Assembly (NCBI RefSeq): GCF_024137965.1
Contig: NZ_CP099975.1
Coordinates: 3,720,001 to 3,784,000 of the forward strand
From: Halomonas sp. Y3
GTDB taxonomy: Bacteria; Pseudomonadota; Gammaproteobacteria; Pseudomonadales; Halomonadaceae
Direction: 5' to 3'
Length of the DNA: 64,000 bases
Position 1 is the stretch's first letter. Each line of letters opens with the position of its first letter. Under the pieces are notes generated by a model. That model was not told the origin of the DNA, did no database searches, and saw only the letters and a program-made list of their open reading frames with translations. Shown one piece after another: positions 18,356-29,426 of the stretch. Both the position numbers and the translations under genes were made by a program.

Positions 18356-20283
18356 ATCGAGTAGGAGGGGGAGTCGCCTCCCCCGTCCTCTCACACCACC
18401 GGGCATACGGTTCCGTACCACGGCGGTTCACGAAGAACGACTAAGCCCTCTTGACCGTATCGAGTACCGAGATCAGGCCCTGCTGCTCGAACCATTTCCG
18501 TGGCAAAGCCTGATTCATGTGCGAGGCGCCGGCGTTCCACCAGGGACCTCGCCCATTCCCCGCTGATTTCCAGGCACGCTTGTCGCCCAGGCCCAGCGCC
18601 AGTAGCTTGCGCCGCCGGGTCCATGGGCGCTTCCACTGCCGCCAGATCACGCAGCGCAGTCGACGGCGTATCCATTGATCCAGCACTTCCAGGGGGTGCC
18701 TTACATCGACAAGGCGGAAGTAATTGGCCCAGCCCCGCAGGACGGGGGCCAGCTCCTCAATGACTCGCCGTATGTTGCGCCCCCTGCCGCGCTTGAGGAT
18801 CTCGCGGACACGCTGCATCAGGCGCTGCAGGCTGGCCTTGGCCAGCGTCAGCTTCGGCAACTTGTGCCGGGTCAGCGTGTAACCCAGGTACCCCCGGTTC
18901 CAGGGTCGGTCCACCGCACTCTTGTCGCCATTGACCGTCAGCCTGAGCGAGCTCTCGAGAAAATCACTCAGACTGGCCATGACGCGCTCGCCCGCTCGCC
19001 GACTCCTGACATACACCTGCATGTCATCGGCGTAGCGGCAGAAGCGGTGACCGCGGCGTTCCAGCTCCTTATCCACGTCATCCAGCAGGATATTGGCCAG
19101 CAGCGGGCTGAGTGGCCCGCCCTGGGGCGTGCCCTGCCGGCGTGGCGCGGCCAGGCCGTCCTGGAACATCCCGGCTTCCAGATAGCGTCGGATCAGGCGC
19201 AATGCTCGCTTGTCGCGGATGCGGCGCGCGACCCGCGCCATCAGCAGGTCGTGGTTTACCCGGTCGAAGAAGGCTTCCAGGTCGAGGTCGACCACCCAGC
19301 GGTGGCCGGCAGTGACATGGGACTTCATCGCCGAGACGGCCTGCTGGGCACTGCGCCCAGGGCGATAGCCGTAACTCGATGCGGAGAATTCCGGATCGAA
19401 GATCGGCGTCAGCACCTGAAGCAGAGCCTGCTGAATCAGCCGGTCGGTAACCGTGGGGATGCCGAGCTGTCGCGTTCCGCCCTTGGGCTTGGGGATCTCG
19501 ACGGCTCGGATCGGGCTGGGGTGGTACTCACCGGCCAGTAGCCGTTCGCACAGCGTTGGCCAGCATTCCTTCAGGTGGTCGGCCAACTGGTGGACCGTCA
19601 TGCCATCGGCACCCGGCGCCCCCTTGTTGGCGACCACCCTTCGGTAAGCCCGCGCCATGTTGGCCTTCTCTACCACGGCTTCCATGAGCGGGGCGGGCTC
19701 CGCTTTCGTCCACGATGACGACGCCGGGACCGTCTCGACGCCCACCGGCCGGGACCCGGGGTACTGCCCCTGCCCCTCTGGGTGGGTGGCGGTATCAGCG
19801 CCACTTTCTGCCTTCATGATCGATCCTCGAGACATCATCGCCTACTCGCGGTTCTTCATGTTCGGCCCTTGGTGTCGGGGTGAGTCGACACTTACTATGG
19901 CCTCTGCTGACGTCTGGTGGCCCATCCCGCCGCCTCTCGGCGCCGGTAGCACCGTGGCAGACCACCAGACCTCCCAGGGTAAGACGCGCGACCTTCCTCC
20001 CATCTACCCGCCGCATTTACTGCCGCCCCTTCCGGATAGCTATCGGGCTTCGGGTAACTTGGCGCCCTCGCCCAGGTGCGACAGCCTCGTATGCGATTTC
20101 TGTCCGTCAGGCCGGGAGTTTGCCTTCAGCTTCCTTCAGATTCCGCCTCGCGGCGGACACCCTTGCTGTTCGGCTAGCGGTTCCCGCTATCAGGGTCCGC
20201 AGGGGACTTTCACCCCCAAGTCATCCCGAGGCACCACCCTCGGGAACAGCACCTATCGGTGCTACGCGCCATGCCTGGCGCAC
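18356..20283 (-). mobile_element. Group IIC intron behind the glnA terminator
   Basis: About 1.93 kb on the minus strand. The 5' end GTGCG (20279-20283) begins immediately after the glnA terminator hairpin and a short ATCTTG. The 3' end shows a domain V/VI-like block (18356-18425) with a paired stem and the terminal CCTACTCGAT, leaving an A seven bases from the end as branch point and an AY terminus. Class C introns are known to insert just downstream of rho-independent terminators. Bases 19839-20283 are non-coding and should fold as domains I-IV. The maturase ORF sits in domain IV. The boundaries are from motif reading, not from an empty site. Confidence 0.85.
18441..19838 (-). CDS. ltrA: Group II intron reverse transcriptase/maturase
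   Basis: 465 residues. RT fingers-palm: KPKGGTRQLGIPTVTDRLIQ (RT2-type), GYRPGRSAQQAV, DLDLEAFFDRVNH (motif A), GTPQGGPLSPLLANI and the catalytic CRYADDMQVYV (YADD, motif C). A maturase X domain follows with GWANYFRL. No C-terminal HNH endonuclease domain is visible, as expected for group IIC. It promotes splicing and target-primed mobility of its host intron. An internal ATG seven codons in is an alternative start. It is intact, so the intron may be active. Confidence 0.93.
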   Translation of the reverse strand: MMSRGSIMKAESGADTATHPEGQGQYPGSRPVGVETVPASSSWTKAEPAPLMEAVVEKANMARAYRRVVANKGAPGADGMTVHQLADHLKECWPTLCERLLAGEYHPSPIRAVEIPKPKGGTRQLGIPTVTDRLIQQALLQVLTPIFDPEFSASSYGYRPGRSAQQAVSAMKSHVTAGHRWVVDLDLEAFFDRVNHDLLMARVARRIRDKRALRLIRRYLEAGMFQDGLAAPRRQGTPQGGPLSPLLANILLDDVDKELERRGHRFCRYADDMQVYVRSRRAGERVMASLSDFLESSLRLTVNGDKSAVDRPWNRGYLGYTLTRHKLPKLTLAKASLQRLMQRVREILKRGRGRNIRRVIEELAPVLRGWANYFRLVDVRHPLEVLDQWIRRRLRCVIWRQWKRPWTRRRKLLALGLGDKRAWKSAGNGRGPWWNAGASHMNQALPRKWFEQQGLISVLDTVKRA

Positions 20284-20288
20284 CAAGA

Positions 20289-20320
20289 TAAAGGGGTTCC
20301 GCCATGGCGGAACCCCTTTC
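20289..20320 (-). terminator. glnA terminator, target of the group IIC intron
   Basis: Perfect 30-bp palindrome (14-bp arms round AT) at 20290-20319. Read on the minus strand it ends in CCCCTTT, 31 bases after the glnA stop. The group IIC intron begins six bases further on. Confidence 0.9.
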
Positions 20321-20350
20321 GTCTCTCAACGTCGCTGGATCGCAGGAGGA

Positions 20351-21757
20351 TCAGCAGCTGTAGTACATGTCGAACTCGATCGGGTGGGTGGTCATGCGGA
20401 TGCGCTCCACATCTTCCATCTTCAGCTCGATATAGGCATCGATCATGTCGTCGGTGAAGACACCGCCCTCGGTCAGGAAGGCGCGATCCTTGTCCAGCGC
20501 CTCCAGGGCCTGGTCGAGGCTATGAGCCACGGTCGGCACCTTCTTGCCCTCTTCCGGCGGCAGGTCATAGAGGTTCTTGTCCATGGCGTCGCCGGGGTGA
20601 ATCTTGTTCTTGATGCCGTCGATGCCGGCCATCAGCATCGCCGCGAAGCAGAGGTAGGGGTTGGCGGTCGGATCCGGGAAGCGGAGCTCGACGCGCTTGC
20701 CCTTGGGGCTGGCGGTGTAGGGGATGCGGATGGAGGCGGAGCGGTTGCGGGCCGAGTAAGCCAGCATCACCGGCGCCTCGAAGCCCGGCACCAGACGCTT
20801 GTAGGAGTTGGTGGAGGCGTTGGCGAAGGCGTTCAGGGCCCGGGCGTGCTTGATGATGCCGCCGATGTAGTAGAGAGCCATCTCGGAGAGACCCGCGTAC
20901 TCGTCGCCCGCGAACTGGTTGTTGCCATCCTTCCAGAAGGACTGGTGGACGTGCATGCCACTGCCGTTGTCGCCGACCAGCGGCTTGGGCATGAAGGTGG
21001 CGGTCTTGCCGTAGGCGTGAGCCACGTTGTGGATCACGTACTTCATCTCCTGGACCTCATCGGCCTTCTTGACCAGGGTGTTGAACTTGATCCCGATCTC
21101 GTTCTGGCCGGCGTTGGCCACCTCATGGTGGTGCACCTCAACGGTCTGGCCGATGGCCTCCAGGGTGTTGCACATGGCGCCACGGATATCGTGGAAGCTG
21201 TCTACCGGGGGCACCGGGAAGTAGCCACCCTTGACCCGCGGGCGGTGGGCCAGGTTGCCGCCCTCGATGGTACGGTCGGTGGCCCAGGCGCCCTCTTCGG
21301 AGGTGATCTTGTACATGGAGCCCTCGATATCGGACTTCCAGTGCACCTCGTCGAAGATGAAGAACTCAGGCTCGGGGCCGAAGAAGGCGGTGTCGCCCAG
21401 GCCGGTAGACTGCAGGTAGGCCTCTGCGCGCTTGGCGATGGAGCGCGGGTCACGCTCGTAGCCCTGCATGGTGGCCGGCTCGATAATGTCGCAGCGCAGC
21501 ACCAGCGTGGAGTCCTCGGTGAAGGGGTCGAGGAAGGCGGTGCCATCTTCCGGACGCAGGATCATGTCCGACTCGTTGATGCCCTTCCAGCCGGAGATGG
21601 AGGAGCCGTCGAACATCTGACCGTTCTCGAAAAATTCCTCATCGATGTCACGGGCCGGGATGGTGACGTGCTGCTCCTTGCCGCGGGTATCGGTAAAGCG
21701 CAGGTCGACCCACTTCACGTCGTGTTCTTCAATCAGGGCGAGAGTCTTGGCAGACAT
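20351..21757 (-). CDS. glnA: Glutamine synthetase type I
   Basis: 468 residues. It condenses glutamate and ammonia with ATP and forms a dodecamer. The N-terminal beta-grasp region has [17 protein letters not shown], the catalytic core has the metal/ATP signatures [23 protein letters not shown] [17 protein letters not shown] and [11 protein letters not shown], and the adenylylation tyrosine lies in [10 protein letters not shown], so GSI-beta type control by adenylylation is expected. Upstream it has a sigma-54 promoter and a strong NtrC site. ntrBC lies downstream on the same strand, now separated by the group II intron. Confidence 0.98.
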   Translation of the reverse strand: MSAKTLALIEEHDVKWVDLRFTDTRGKEQHVTIPARDIDEEFFENGQMFDGSSISGWKGINESDMILRPEDGTAFLDPFTEDSTLVLRCDIIEPATMQGYERDPRSIAKRAEAYLQSTGLGDTAFFGPEPEFFIFDEVHWKSDIEGSMYKITSEEGAWATDRTIEGGNLAHRPRVKGGYFPVPPVDSFHDIRGAMCNTLEAIGQTVEVHHHEVANAGQNEIGIKFNTLVKKADEVQEMKYVIHNVAHAYGKTATFMPKPLVGDNGSGMHVHQSFWKDGNNQFAGDEYAGLSEMALYYIGGIIKHARALNAFANASTNSYKRLVPGFEAPVMLAYSARNRSASIRIPYTASPKGKRVELRFPDPTANPYLCFAAMLMAGIDGIKNKIHPGDAMDKNLYDLPPEEGKKVPTVAHSLDQALEALDKDRAFLTEGGVFTDDMIDAYIELKMEDVERIRMTTHPIEFDMYYSC

Positions 21758-21867
21758 GGTGTCCTCCGGTTGAGCGGTGCTCGGGGCGTTGAGGTGTTGC
21801 GAAGTTGTAGCATGCCGTGGGCACTCTGCCCACGACCACCGGGCATGACCCGATGCTGCCCAATACA

Positions 21868-21885
21868 ATGCACGCCCCATGCCAG
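21868..21885 (-). promoter_or_regulatory. Sigma-54 promoter of glnA
   Basis: On the minus strand CTGGCATGGGGCGTGCAT has the invariant GG and GC at the required 12-base phasing (consensus TGGCACG-N4-TTGCA). It lies about 110-130 bases upstream of the glnA start. Confidence 0.7.
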
Positions 21886-22016
21886 AATTGCACCCAGATG
21901 CAACAGGACATTGGCACAGGGCTGATTTGAAAGACAAAAACATCCCCGACAAGCGCACCACCCTGACCCGGGCCCTGCGCCTTTTCGTGGCTCACCGTCG
22001 CCTCTGCCCTCGTTTC

Positions 22017-22032
22017 GCACCATGTTGGTGCA
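22017..22032 (-). promoter_or_regulatory. NtrC enhancer site of glnA
   Basis: GCACCA-TGT-TGGTGCA, matching the NtrC consensus at all but the first base. It lies about 135 bases upstream of the sigma-54 promoter, a normal enhancer distance. Confidence 0.75.
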
Positions 22033-22270
22033 ATAACCGTTTTCCATGCACTGCTGCAGGGCACGCACGGTCCGACCGGCGAGTATGGTCCTGTCTCAGT
22101 CCCGGCAGAACGAGAATTGCGCCACGCCGGGGTGGCGCAACTTCACACGTAAACTCTTTGATACTAAAGGACGCTTATAGATACAATATATTACAGCAGC
22201 ATACCCCCACCAGCAGCGCCTCTCGGCCGCTGGCCACCCTCCATCGCTGCGGCCAACTGTCGGAGCTCGC

Positions 22271-22837
22271 ATGGCTACCTTCACCGCCTGCATTCTGATC
22301 GACGCCCGCAGTGCCGGCGCCAGGCTGCCCCGGCAGCTGGCGGTCGTGGCACCGCTGGCGCAGGCCTCAGGCGATGTCACCTTTACCCTCTGGGTACTGG
22401 ATGACACCGGCGATACGCGCCTGCCGCGCATCGCCCAGCGCTTCGGCGCACGCCTGGTGTCGGCAACACCGCTGCCGCTGGGCCAGCGACTGAACGAAGC
22501 CATTGCCCTCAGCAATGGCGGCGTGCTGCTGTTTCCCGGCATCGGCAACGCCACCAGAGCGGAGGCCCTGGCACGGCTGGCGGCCGAGGTCGCCGCCGGA
22601 AAGCTCGACGCCGCTACCCTGCCCACCCGGCACGCTGGATGGCTGGCGCGCCTGCTGGCCAGGCTGCGGCGGCTGCCCAGCGGCGATGGCCTCTGCCTGT
22701 CCCGCAGCTGGTTCGAACGCATCGGCGGCTGCGACCCCGAGCTCGATGAGCGAGCCCTCGGGGAGCTGCTCGAACGCCTGCAGGCCTGCGGCGTCCGGAT
22801 CAGGCCCGCCCGCGTTGACAGCCCATCGAAAGCGTAA
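22271..22837 (+). CDS. Short GT2-like protein, unknown function
   Basis: 188 residues. The layout resembles the small glycosyltransferase-2-like proteins (TIGR04283 type): a central GGVLLFPGIGNATRAEALARL where the donor-binding acidic motif would be, and a late GDGLCLSRSWFERIGGCDPELDE resembling GDQGxFxRRxxFxxxGGF. The typical DDGSxD donor-binding motif is weak (VLDDTGDT), so it may be degenerate or catalytically inactive. There is no signal peptide. It lies between the glnA control region and typA on the plus strand. Confidence 0.55.
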   Translation: MATFTACILIDARSAGARLPRQLAVVAPLAQASGDVTFTLWVLDDTGDTRLPRIAQRFGARLVSATPLPLGQRLNEAIALSNGGVLLFPGIGNATRAEALARLAAEVAAGKLDAATLPTRHAGWLARLLARLRRLPSGDGLCLSRSWFERIGGCDPELDERALGELLERLQACGVRIRPARVDSPSKA

Positions 22838-22961
22838 ATCCGCTATTCCCGGACCGGGGTAGGCTGTACAATGCTGGCCCAACCTCCCTACCCCACGCGC
22901 CCAGGGCACTGAATCGTTACGTGCAAGGAGGGTGCGCCTCTAATTCGATGAGCAGCAATCT

Positions 22962-24809
<1,848 letters not shown>

Positions 24810-24831
24810 GGCCGGCCGCCACGCCTGAAGA

Positions 24832-24870
24832 CGCCCGCCCGGGAACCTCCCGGGCGGGCGTTGTCGTTTC
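24832..24870 (+). terminator. typA terminator
   Basis: 13-bp perfect GC stem (24832-24844 with 24848-24860), 3-base loop, followed by TTGTCGTTT. Confidence 0.75.
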
Positions 24871-24932
24871 CGCGAGTCACATCTTCTATGCTGAAGGCCT
24901 GACAGCCCCTGCCACCCAACCAGGAGAGCAGC

Positions 24933-25265
24933 ATGCACAAGCACGTGGAGTGGGACGACCCCGGCGCCGACAGCGTGATGCGCCACTTCGAGAAGGACCC
25001 CATGGGCCACTCGGCCCCCGGGCGCGGCGACATCCTCTCGGCCCGCTACCAGGGCACCGTGGTGCGCATTCGGGTCGAGGCCTACGTGGAGGGCACCAGC
25101 ATCGGCGAGGTGGCAGCGATCATCGCCATCAACAATGGCCGCCGCCTCAAGTCCCACGGCAAGCTCGCCCTGGGCGATACCGTACGCCTGCCGGACGAGT
25201 CCAGGGCGCTGGAGCCTCGCATCGGCCAGCAGGACGACGACGAGGAAGAAGAGCAGGAACAGTAG
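24933..25265 (+). CDS. Conserved hypothetical protein with acidic tail
   Basis: 110 residues, soluble, starting after AGGAGAG. It has a central beta-rich part (ILSARYQGTVVRIRVEAYVEG, then VAAIIAINNGRRLKSHGKLALGD), a pattern reminiscent of small RNA- or ligand-binding barrels. The C-terminal 15 residues are almost all Asp, Glu and Gln. I do not recognise a named family. It is monocistronic, between the typA terminator and the NSS transporter. Confidence 0.7.
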   Translation: MHKHVEWDDPGADSVMRHFEKDPMGHSAPGRGDILSARYQGTVVRIRVEAYVEGTSIGEVAAIIAINNGRRLKSHGKLALGDTVRLPDESRALEPRIGQQDDDEEEEQEQ

Positions 25266-25389
25266 TCGATAGCGACACCATCGCCGAACTTAACGGCCGG
25301 TAAACGCTAGCCAGCTGGTTCCCGAGTGCGTTTTGTCGCAAAGTGGCGGCACGGCCCACAAGGCCATACGAATCGCATCCGGAGCCTCC

Positions 25390-26835
25390 ATGAGCAAGCA
25401 TAACGTCTGGACCCACAAGGGCACCTTCCTGCTGGCCGCCGTCGGGTCGGCGGTGGGACTCGGCAACCTGTGGCGCTTTCCCTACCTCACCGGCGAGAAC
25501 GGTGGCGGCGCCTTCATCCTGGTCTACGCCCTGACCATCTTCGCCGTGGGCATCCCCATCCTGATCGCCGAGACCATGCTGGGCCGCGCCAGCCGCCGAA
25601 GCCCTATCATGGGCATGCGCTTCCTCACCCGCACCCACAACACCTCGCGAGCCTGGGAGTCCATCGGCTGGCTGGGGGCCGCCTCGGCCTTCCTGATCCT
25701 GAGCTTCTACTCGGTGATCGCCGGCTGGGCCATCCACTACACCTGGCAGATGCTGACAGGCTCGCTATCCGGCGCCGATGCCGAGACCATCGGCGAAGGC
25801 TTCAACGCCCTGCTCGCCTCCCCGGCCCTGCTGACCTTCTACCACACCCTCTTCATCATCGCCTCGGGGCTGATCGTGGGCATGGGCATCCACAAGGGCA
25901 TCGAGAGCGGGCTGCGCATCCTGATGCCGGCGCTCTTCGTGATCCTGCTGCTGGTGCTGGGATACGGCGTGGCCAACGGCGACTTCGGCGCCGCGGCCAG
26001 CTTCCTGTTCACCTTCAACCTGGCCGACCTCAGCCTCGAGGGCTGGCTGGCCGCCATGGGGCAGTCCTTCTTCACCCTGAGCCTCGGCATGGGCGCCATC
26101 ATGGCCTACGGCGCCTACATGTCCAGCGAGCTCTCGCTGACCCGCACCGCCGTCTCCATCGCCATCGTCGACACCGCCGTGGCCATGATCGCGGGCCTGG
26201 CGATCTTCTCGCTGGTGTTCGGCGCCGGCCTCGACGCCGGCCAGGGACCGGGGCTGATGTTCGTCACCCTGCCGCTGGCCTTCGCCGAGATGCCCTTCGG
26301 CGCCCTGATCGGCGGGGTCTTCTTCATCCTGGTGCTGGGGGCCGCCATCAGCTCCTCCATCTCGCTGATCGAGCCGGTGGCCGCCTTCCTGGTGGAGCGC
26401 TTCGACCTCACCCGTCCCCAGGCGGTGTTCGGCATGGTCGTGGCCAGCTGGGCCCTGGGCCTGCTCACCGTGGTCAGCTTCAATATCTACGCCGAGGGCA
26501 CCCTCTTCCACACCCTCTTCGGCCGCAGCGCCTTCGACTTCATCGAGCTGCTCACCAACATCTTCATGCCGCTCGGTGGCCTTCTGATCGCGCTCTTCGC
26601 CGGCTGGGCCCTGACCCACAGCGAGGTGATGAAGGAGATGCGCACCAACGAGACCTGGTTCGCCATCTGGCGCTTCCTGGTGCGCTTCGTGGCCCCGGCG
26701 GCGGTGGCCTTCGTCTTCTTGCGCGCCATTCCCCAGGTGGAGGGCTATCTCATCCCCACCATCGGCGCCCTGGTGATCGTCGGTGCCTTTGCCGCCGGCC
26801 GCACCTTCCTGGTGGATGACAGCCAGGAGCGCTAG
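25390..26835 (+). CDS. Sodium-dependent NSS/SNF-family transporter
   Basis: 481 residues, about 11-12 membrane helices. The N-terminal LeuT-fold signature AAVGSAVGLGNLWRFPYLTGENGGGAF marks the neurotransmitter:sodium symporter family, including the unwound helix 1 that binds sodium and substrate. Bacterial members usually import amino acids. It lacks a long cytoplasmic tail. The start is ATG 25390, after GGAGCC. The next gene, livG, follows by 88 bases; a shared function in amino acid uptake is possible. Confidence 0.92.
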   Translation: MSKHNVWTHKGTFLLAAVGSAVGLGNLWRFPYLTGENGGGAFILVYALTIFAVGIPILIAETMLGRASRRSPIMGMRFLTRTHNTSRAWESIGWLGAASAFLILSFYSVIAGWAIHYTWQMLTGSLSGADAETIGEGFNALLASPALLTFYHTLFIIASGLIVGMGIHKGIESGLRILMPALFVILLLVLGYGVANGDFGAAASFLFTFNLADLSLEGWLAAMGQSFFTLSLGMGAIMAYGAYMSSELSLTRTAVSIAIVDTAVAMIAGLAIFSLVFGAGLDAGQGPGLMFVTLPLAFAEMPFGALIGGVFFILVLGAAISSSISLIEPVAAFLVERFDLTRPQAVFGMVVASWALGLLTVVSFNIYAEGTLFHTLFGRSAFDFIELLTNIFMPLGGLLIALFAGWALTHSEVMKEMRTNETWFAIWRFLVRFVAPAAVAFVFLRAIPQVEGYLIPTIGALVIVGAFAAGRTFLVDDSQER

Positions 26836-26923
26836 CAGGATACCCGCCGCCCGCACCGCGGGCGGCGCCCAGGCATAACAGGCCACCAACAGCGGCCATC
26901 AACAAGAACAACAGGACAGTGCC

Positions 26924-27703
26924 ATGGCAGCCATGATCGAGGTGCGTCACGTCAACAAGGCCTTCGGCGGCCTGAGGGTCATCAACGACTGCTCCCTCCG
27001 GGTCGAGAAGGGCTCCATCACCGGTCTGATCGGCCCCAATGGGGCCGGCAAGTCGACCCTCTTCAACATCATCGCCGGCGCCCTGCCGCTGGACAGCGGT
27101 CAGGTGCTGCTCGACGGCGAGGAGATCACCAACCGCCCCGCCAACGAGCTCTTCCACAAGGGGCTGTTGCGCACCTTCCAGATCGCCCACGAGTTCTCCC
27201 AGATGACCGCCCTGGAGAACCTGATGATGGTGCCGCCGCGACAGGCCGGCGAGCAGCTTTTCAGCGCCTGGCTCAAGCCCGGCGCGGTGCGAGAAGAAGA
27301 GACGGAGGTGCGCCGCAAGGCCCTCGAGGTGATCGACTTCATCGGCCTCTACCACGTGCGCAACGAGCTGGCCGGCAACCTCTCCGGCGGCCAGAAGAAG
27401 CTGCTTGAGCTCGGCCGCACCATGATGACCGACGCCCGGGTGGTACTGCTCGACGAGATCGCCGCCGGGGTCAACCGCACCCTGCTGGGCGACCTGGTGG
27501 AGAACATCGAACGCCTCAACCGCGAACTGGGCTACACCTTCCTGGTCATCGAGCACGACATGGAGATGATCGCGAGGCTCTGCGATCCGGTGATCGTGCT
27601 GGCCCAGGGCAGCGTGATGGTCCAAGGCACCATCGAGGAGATCCAGAACAACCCCGAGGTCATCGAGGCCTACTTTGGAGCGTCCCACGATGCCACTGCT
27701 TGA
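26924..27703 (+). CDS. livG: Branched-chain amino acid-type ABC transporter ATPase LivG
   Basis: 259 residues. Walker A GPNGAGKST, Q-loop region FQIAHEFSQMTALEN, signature LSGGQKKLLELGR, Walker B VVLLDEI (with alanine-rich AAGV following) and H-loop VIEHDMEMI. It is the first cytoplasmic ATPase of a HAAT-family importer. It overlaps livF by 14 bases. The substrate could be branched-chain amino acids, amides or related compounds. Confidence 0.92.
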   Translation: MAAMIEVRHVNKAFGGLRVINDCSLRVEKGSITGLIGPNGAGKSTLFNIIAGALPLDSGQVLLDGEEITNRPANELFHKGLLRTFQIAHEFSQMTALENLMMVPPRQAGEQLFSAWLKPGAVREEETEVRRKALEVIDFIGLYHVRNELAGNLSGGQKKLLELGRTMMTDARVVLLDEIAAGVNRTLLGDLVENIERLNRELGYTFLVIEHDMEMIARLCDPVIVLAQGSVMVQGTIEEIQNNPEVIEAYFGASHDATA

Positions 27704-28394
27704 TGCCCGCGACGTGCACGGCGGCTACGGCGGCATGAACATCCTCAACGGGGTGGACATGGCCATCGAAGCCGACGAGATCGGCGTCATCGTCGGCCCC
27801 AACGGCGCCGGCAAGTCCACCATGCTCAAGGCCATCTTCGGCCTGCTCACCGTCTCCCAGGGAGAGATCCTGCTGCGCGGCGAGCCGATCCACAACCTAC
27901 CCCCCAACAAGCTGGTGCAGAAGGGCATGGGCTTTGTCCCCCAGGAGAAGAACGTCTTTCCGAGCATGACGGTTCAGGAGAACCTGGAGATGGGGGCCTT
28001 TCTCAAGCCCCAGAACGTCAAGCGCATGCTGGGCCAGATCTACGACTTCTTCCCACCGCTCTTCGACAAGCGCCACCAGCCCGCCGGCGAGCTCTCCGGC
28101 GGCCAGCGCCAGATGGTGGCCATGGGCCGAGCGCTGATGGCCGAGCCCAGCCTGCTGCTGCTCGACGAGCCCACCGCGGGCCTCTCACCGCTCTACATGA
28201 ACGAGATCTTCGAGCAGGTGAAGCAGATCAACGCCGCCGGCGTGGGCATCCTGATGGTGGAGCAGAACGCCAAGCAGGCACTGGCCATCGCCGACAAGGG
28301 CTTCGTGCTGGCCGCCGGCCAGAACCGCTTCACCGATACCGGTGCCGCTCTGCTGGCGGACCCGGAAGTGGCCAAGAGCTTCCTGGGCGGCTGA
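27690..28394 (+). CDS. livF: ABC transporter ATPase LivF
   Basis: 234 residues, the second ATPase of the same importer. Walker A GPNGAGKST, signature LSGGQRQMVAMGRAL, Walker B LLLLDEPTAGLSP, and the H-loop position is glutamine-containing (VEQNAKQAL), as is normal in LivF proteins. The start at 27690 inside livG follows TTGGAG. Confidence 0.93.
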   Translation: MPLLDARDVHGGYGGMNILNGVDMAIEADEIGVIVGPNGAGKSTMLKAIFGLLTVSQGEILLRGEPIHNLPPNKLVQKGMGFVPQEKNVFPSMTVQENLEMGAFLKPQNVKRMLGQIYDFFPPLFDKRHQPAGELSGGQRQMVAMGRALMAEPSLLLLDEPTAGLSPLYMNEIFEQVKQINAAGVGILMVEQNAKQALAIADKGFVLAAGQNRFTDTGAALLADPEVAKSFLGG

Positions 28395-28418
28395 GCCAGA
28401 GGCAGGAGAACAACCGTC

Positions 28419-29426
28419 GTGAACGAACTCGTCTTCTTCATCAACAACGTGATCATCGCCGGCAGCGTCACCGGCTCGATCTACGCCATCGGCGCCATCG
28501 GCGTCACCCTGATCTTCAGCATCATGCGCTTCGCGCACTTCGCCCACGCCGATATGATGACCTTCGGCGCCTTCATGGTGCTGCTGCTCACAGCGGCCTT
28601 CCCGGGCGTGGGCGGCATCGTCGGGCTGCCCACTCCGGTGGTGATGCTGCCGGCGGCCATGGTGCTCACCGCCCTGCTCGCCGTGGGCATCGACAAGGCC
28701 TTCTACAAGCCGCTGCGCGCCCACGGGGTCAAGCCCATCGTCATCGTCATCGGCTCGCTCGGCGTCACCCTGATGCTGCAGGGGCTGATCCGCCTCTTCG
28801 CCGGCACCAGCGGCCAGAGCCTCTACATGGCCGGGGAGCGCAAGGAGATCTATCGCCTCGCCCTGCCCTTCGAGGGGGTGCGCGCGCCCATCGTGATCAC
28901 CGAGCCCCAGATCATCCTCTTCGTGCTGACCATCGCCTGCGTGGTGGGACTGCACCTCTTCCTCAACCGCTCGCGACTGGGCAAGGCGATGCGCGCCATG
29001 TCCGACAACCCCGACCTGGCGCGAGCTTCGGGCATCAACACCAACGCCATCGTGGCGGTGACCTGGGTGATAGCCGGGGGCCTGGCGGCCATCGCCGGCA
29101 CCCTGCTCTCCCTGGACGTCACCTTCAAGCCCGACCTCAGCTTCTTCCTGCTGCTGCCGATCTTCGCCGCGGCCATCGTCGGCGGTGTGGGGCACCCCTG
29201 GGGCGCCATTGCCGGTGGCTTCGTGGTGGGCTTCGCCGAGACCCTTGCGGTGTTCAACTGGGCGGTGCTGCTGAGACCCATCGCCCACCACTTCCCCGAG
29301 TGGCTGGAGCTGCCGCGCAACCTGGCCTTCGTCGGCACCGAGTACAAGATCGTGGTGCCCTTTTTCATCCTGGTGGCCATCCTGGTATGGCGTCCCACCG
29401 GCATCTTCAAGGGCAAGGTGATCTGA
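28419..29426 (+). CDS. livH: ABC transporter permease LivH
   Basis: 335 residues, about eight membrane helices, one of two permease subunits. Family features: NGxxxGSIYAIGAIGVTLIFSIM-type N-terminus, FAHADMMTFGAF and the coupling motif MRAMSDNPDLARASGI. It begins with GTG after AGGAGAA. Its TGA overlaps the livM ATG by one base, so the pair is coupled. Confidence 0.92.
   Translation: MNELVFFINNVIIAGSVTGSIYAIGAIGVTLIFSIMRFAHFAHADMMTFGAFMVLLLTAAFPGVGGIVGLPTPVVMLPAAMVLTALLAVGIDKAFYKPLRAHGVKPIVIVIGSLGVTLMLQGLIRLFAGTSGQSLYMAGERKEIYRLALPFEGVRAPIVITEPQIILFVLTIACVVGLHLFLNRSRLGKAMRAMSDNPDLARASGINTNAIVAVTWVIAGGLAAIAGTLLSLDVTFKPDLSFFLLLPIFAAAIVGGVGHPWGAIAGGFVVGFAETLAVFNWAVLLRPIAHHFPEWLELPRNLAFVGTEYKIVVPFFILVAILVWRPTGIFKGKVI

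Noticed and set aside
18441..19838. Intron-encoded RT as a retron or DRT
   Set aside because: Maturase X domain, group II RNA ends and position behind a terminator identify a group IIC intron protein.
21888..21903. TTGCACCCAGATGCAA as a second NtrC site at glnA
   Set aside because: Half-sites are three bases closer together than the NtrC consensus allows.
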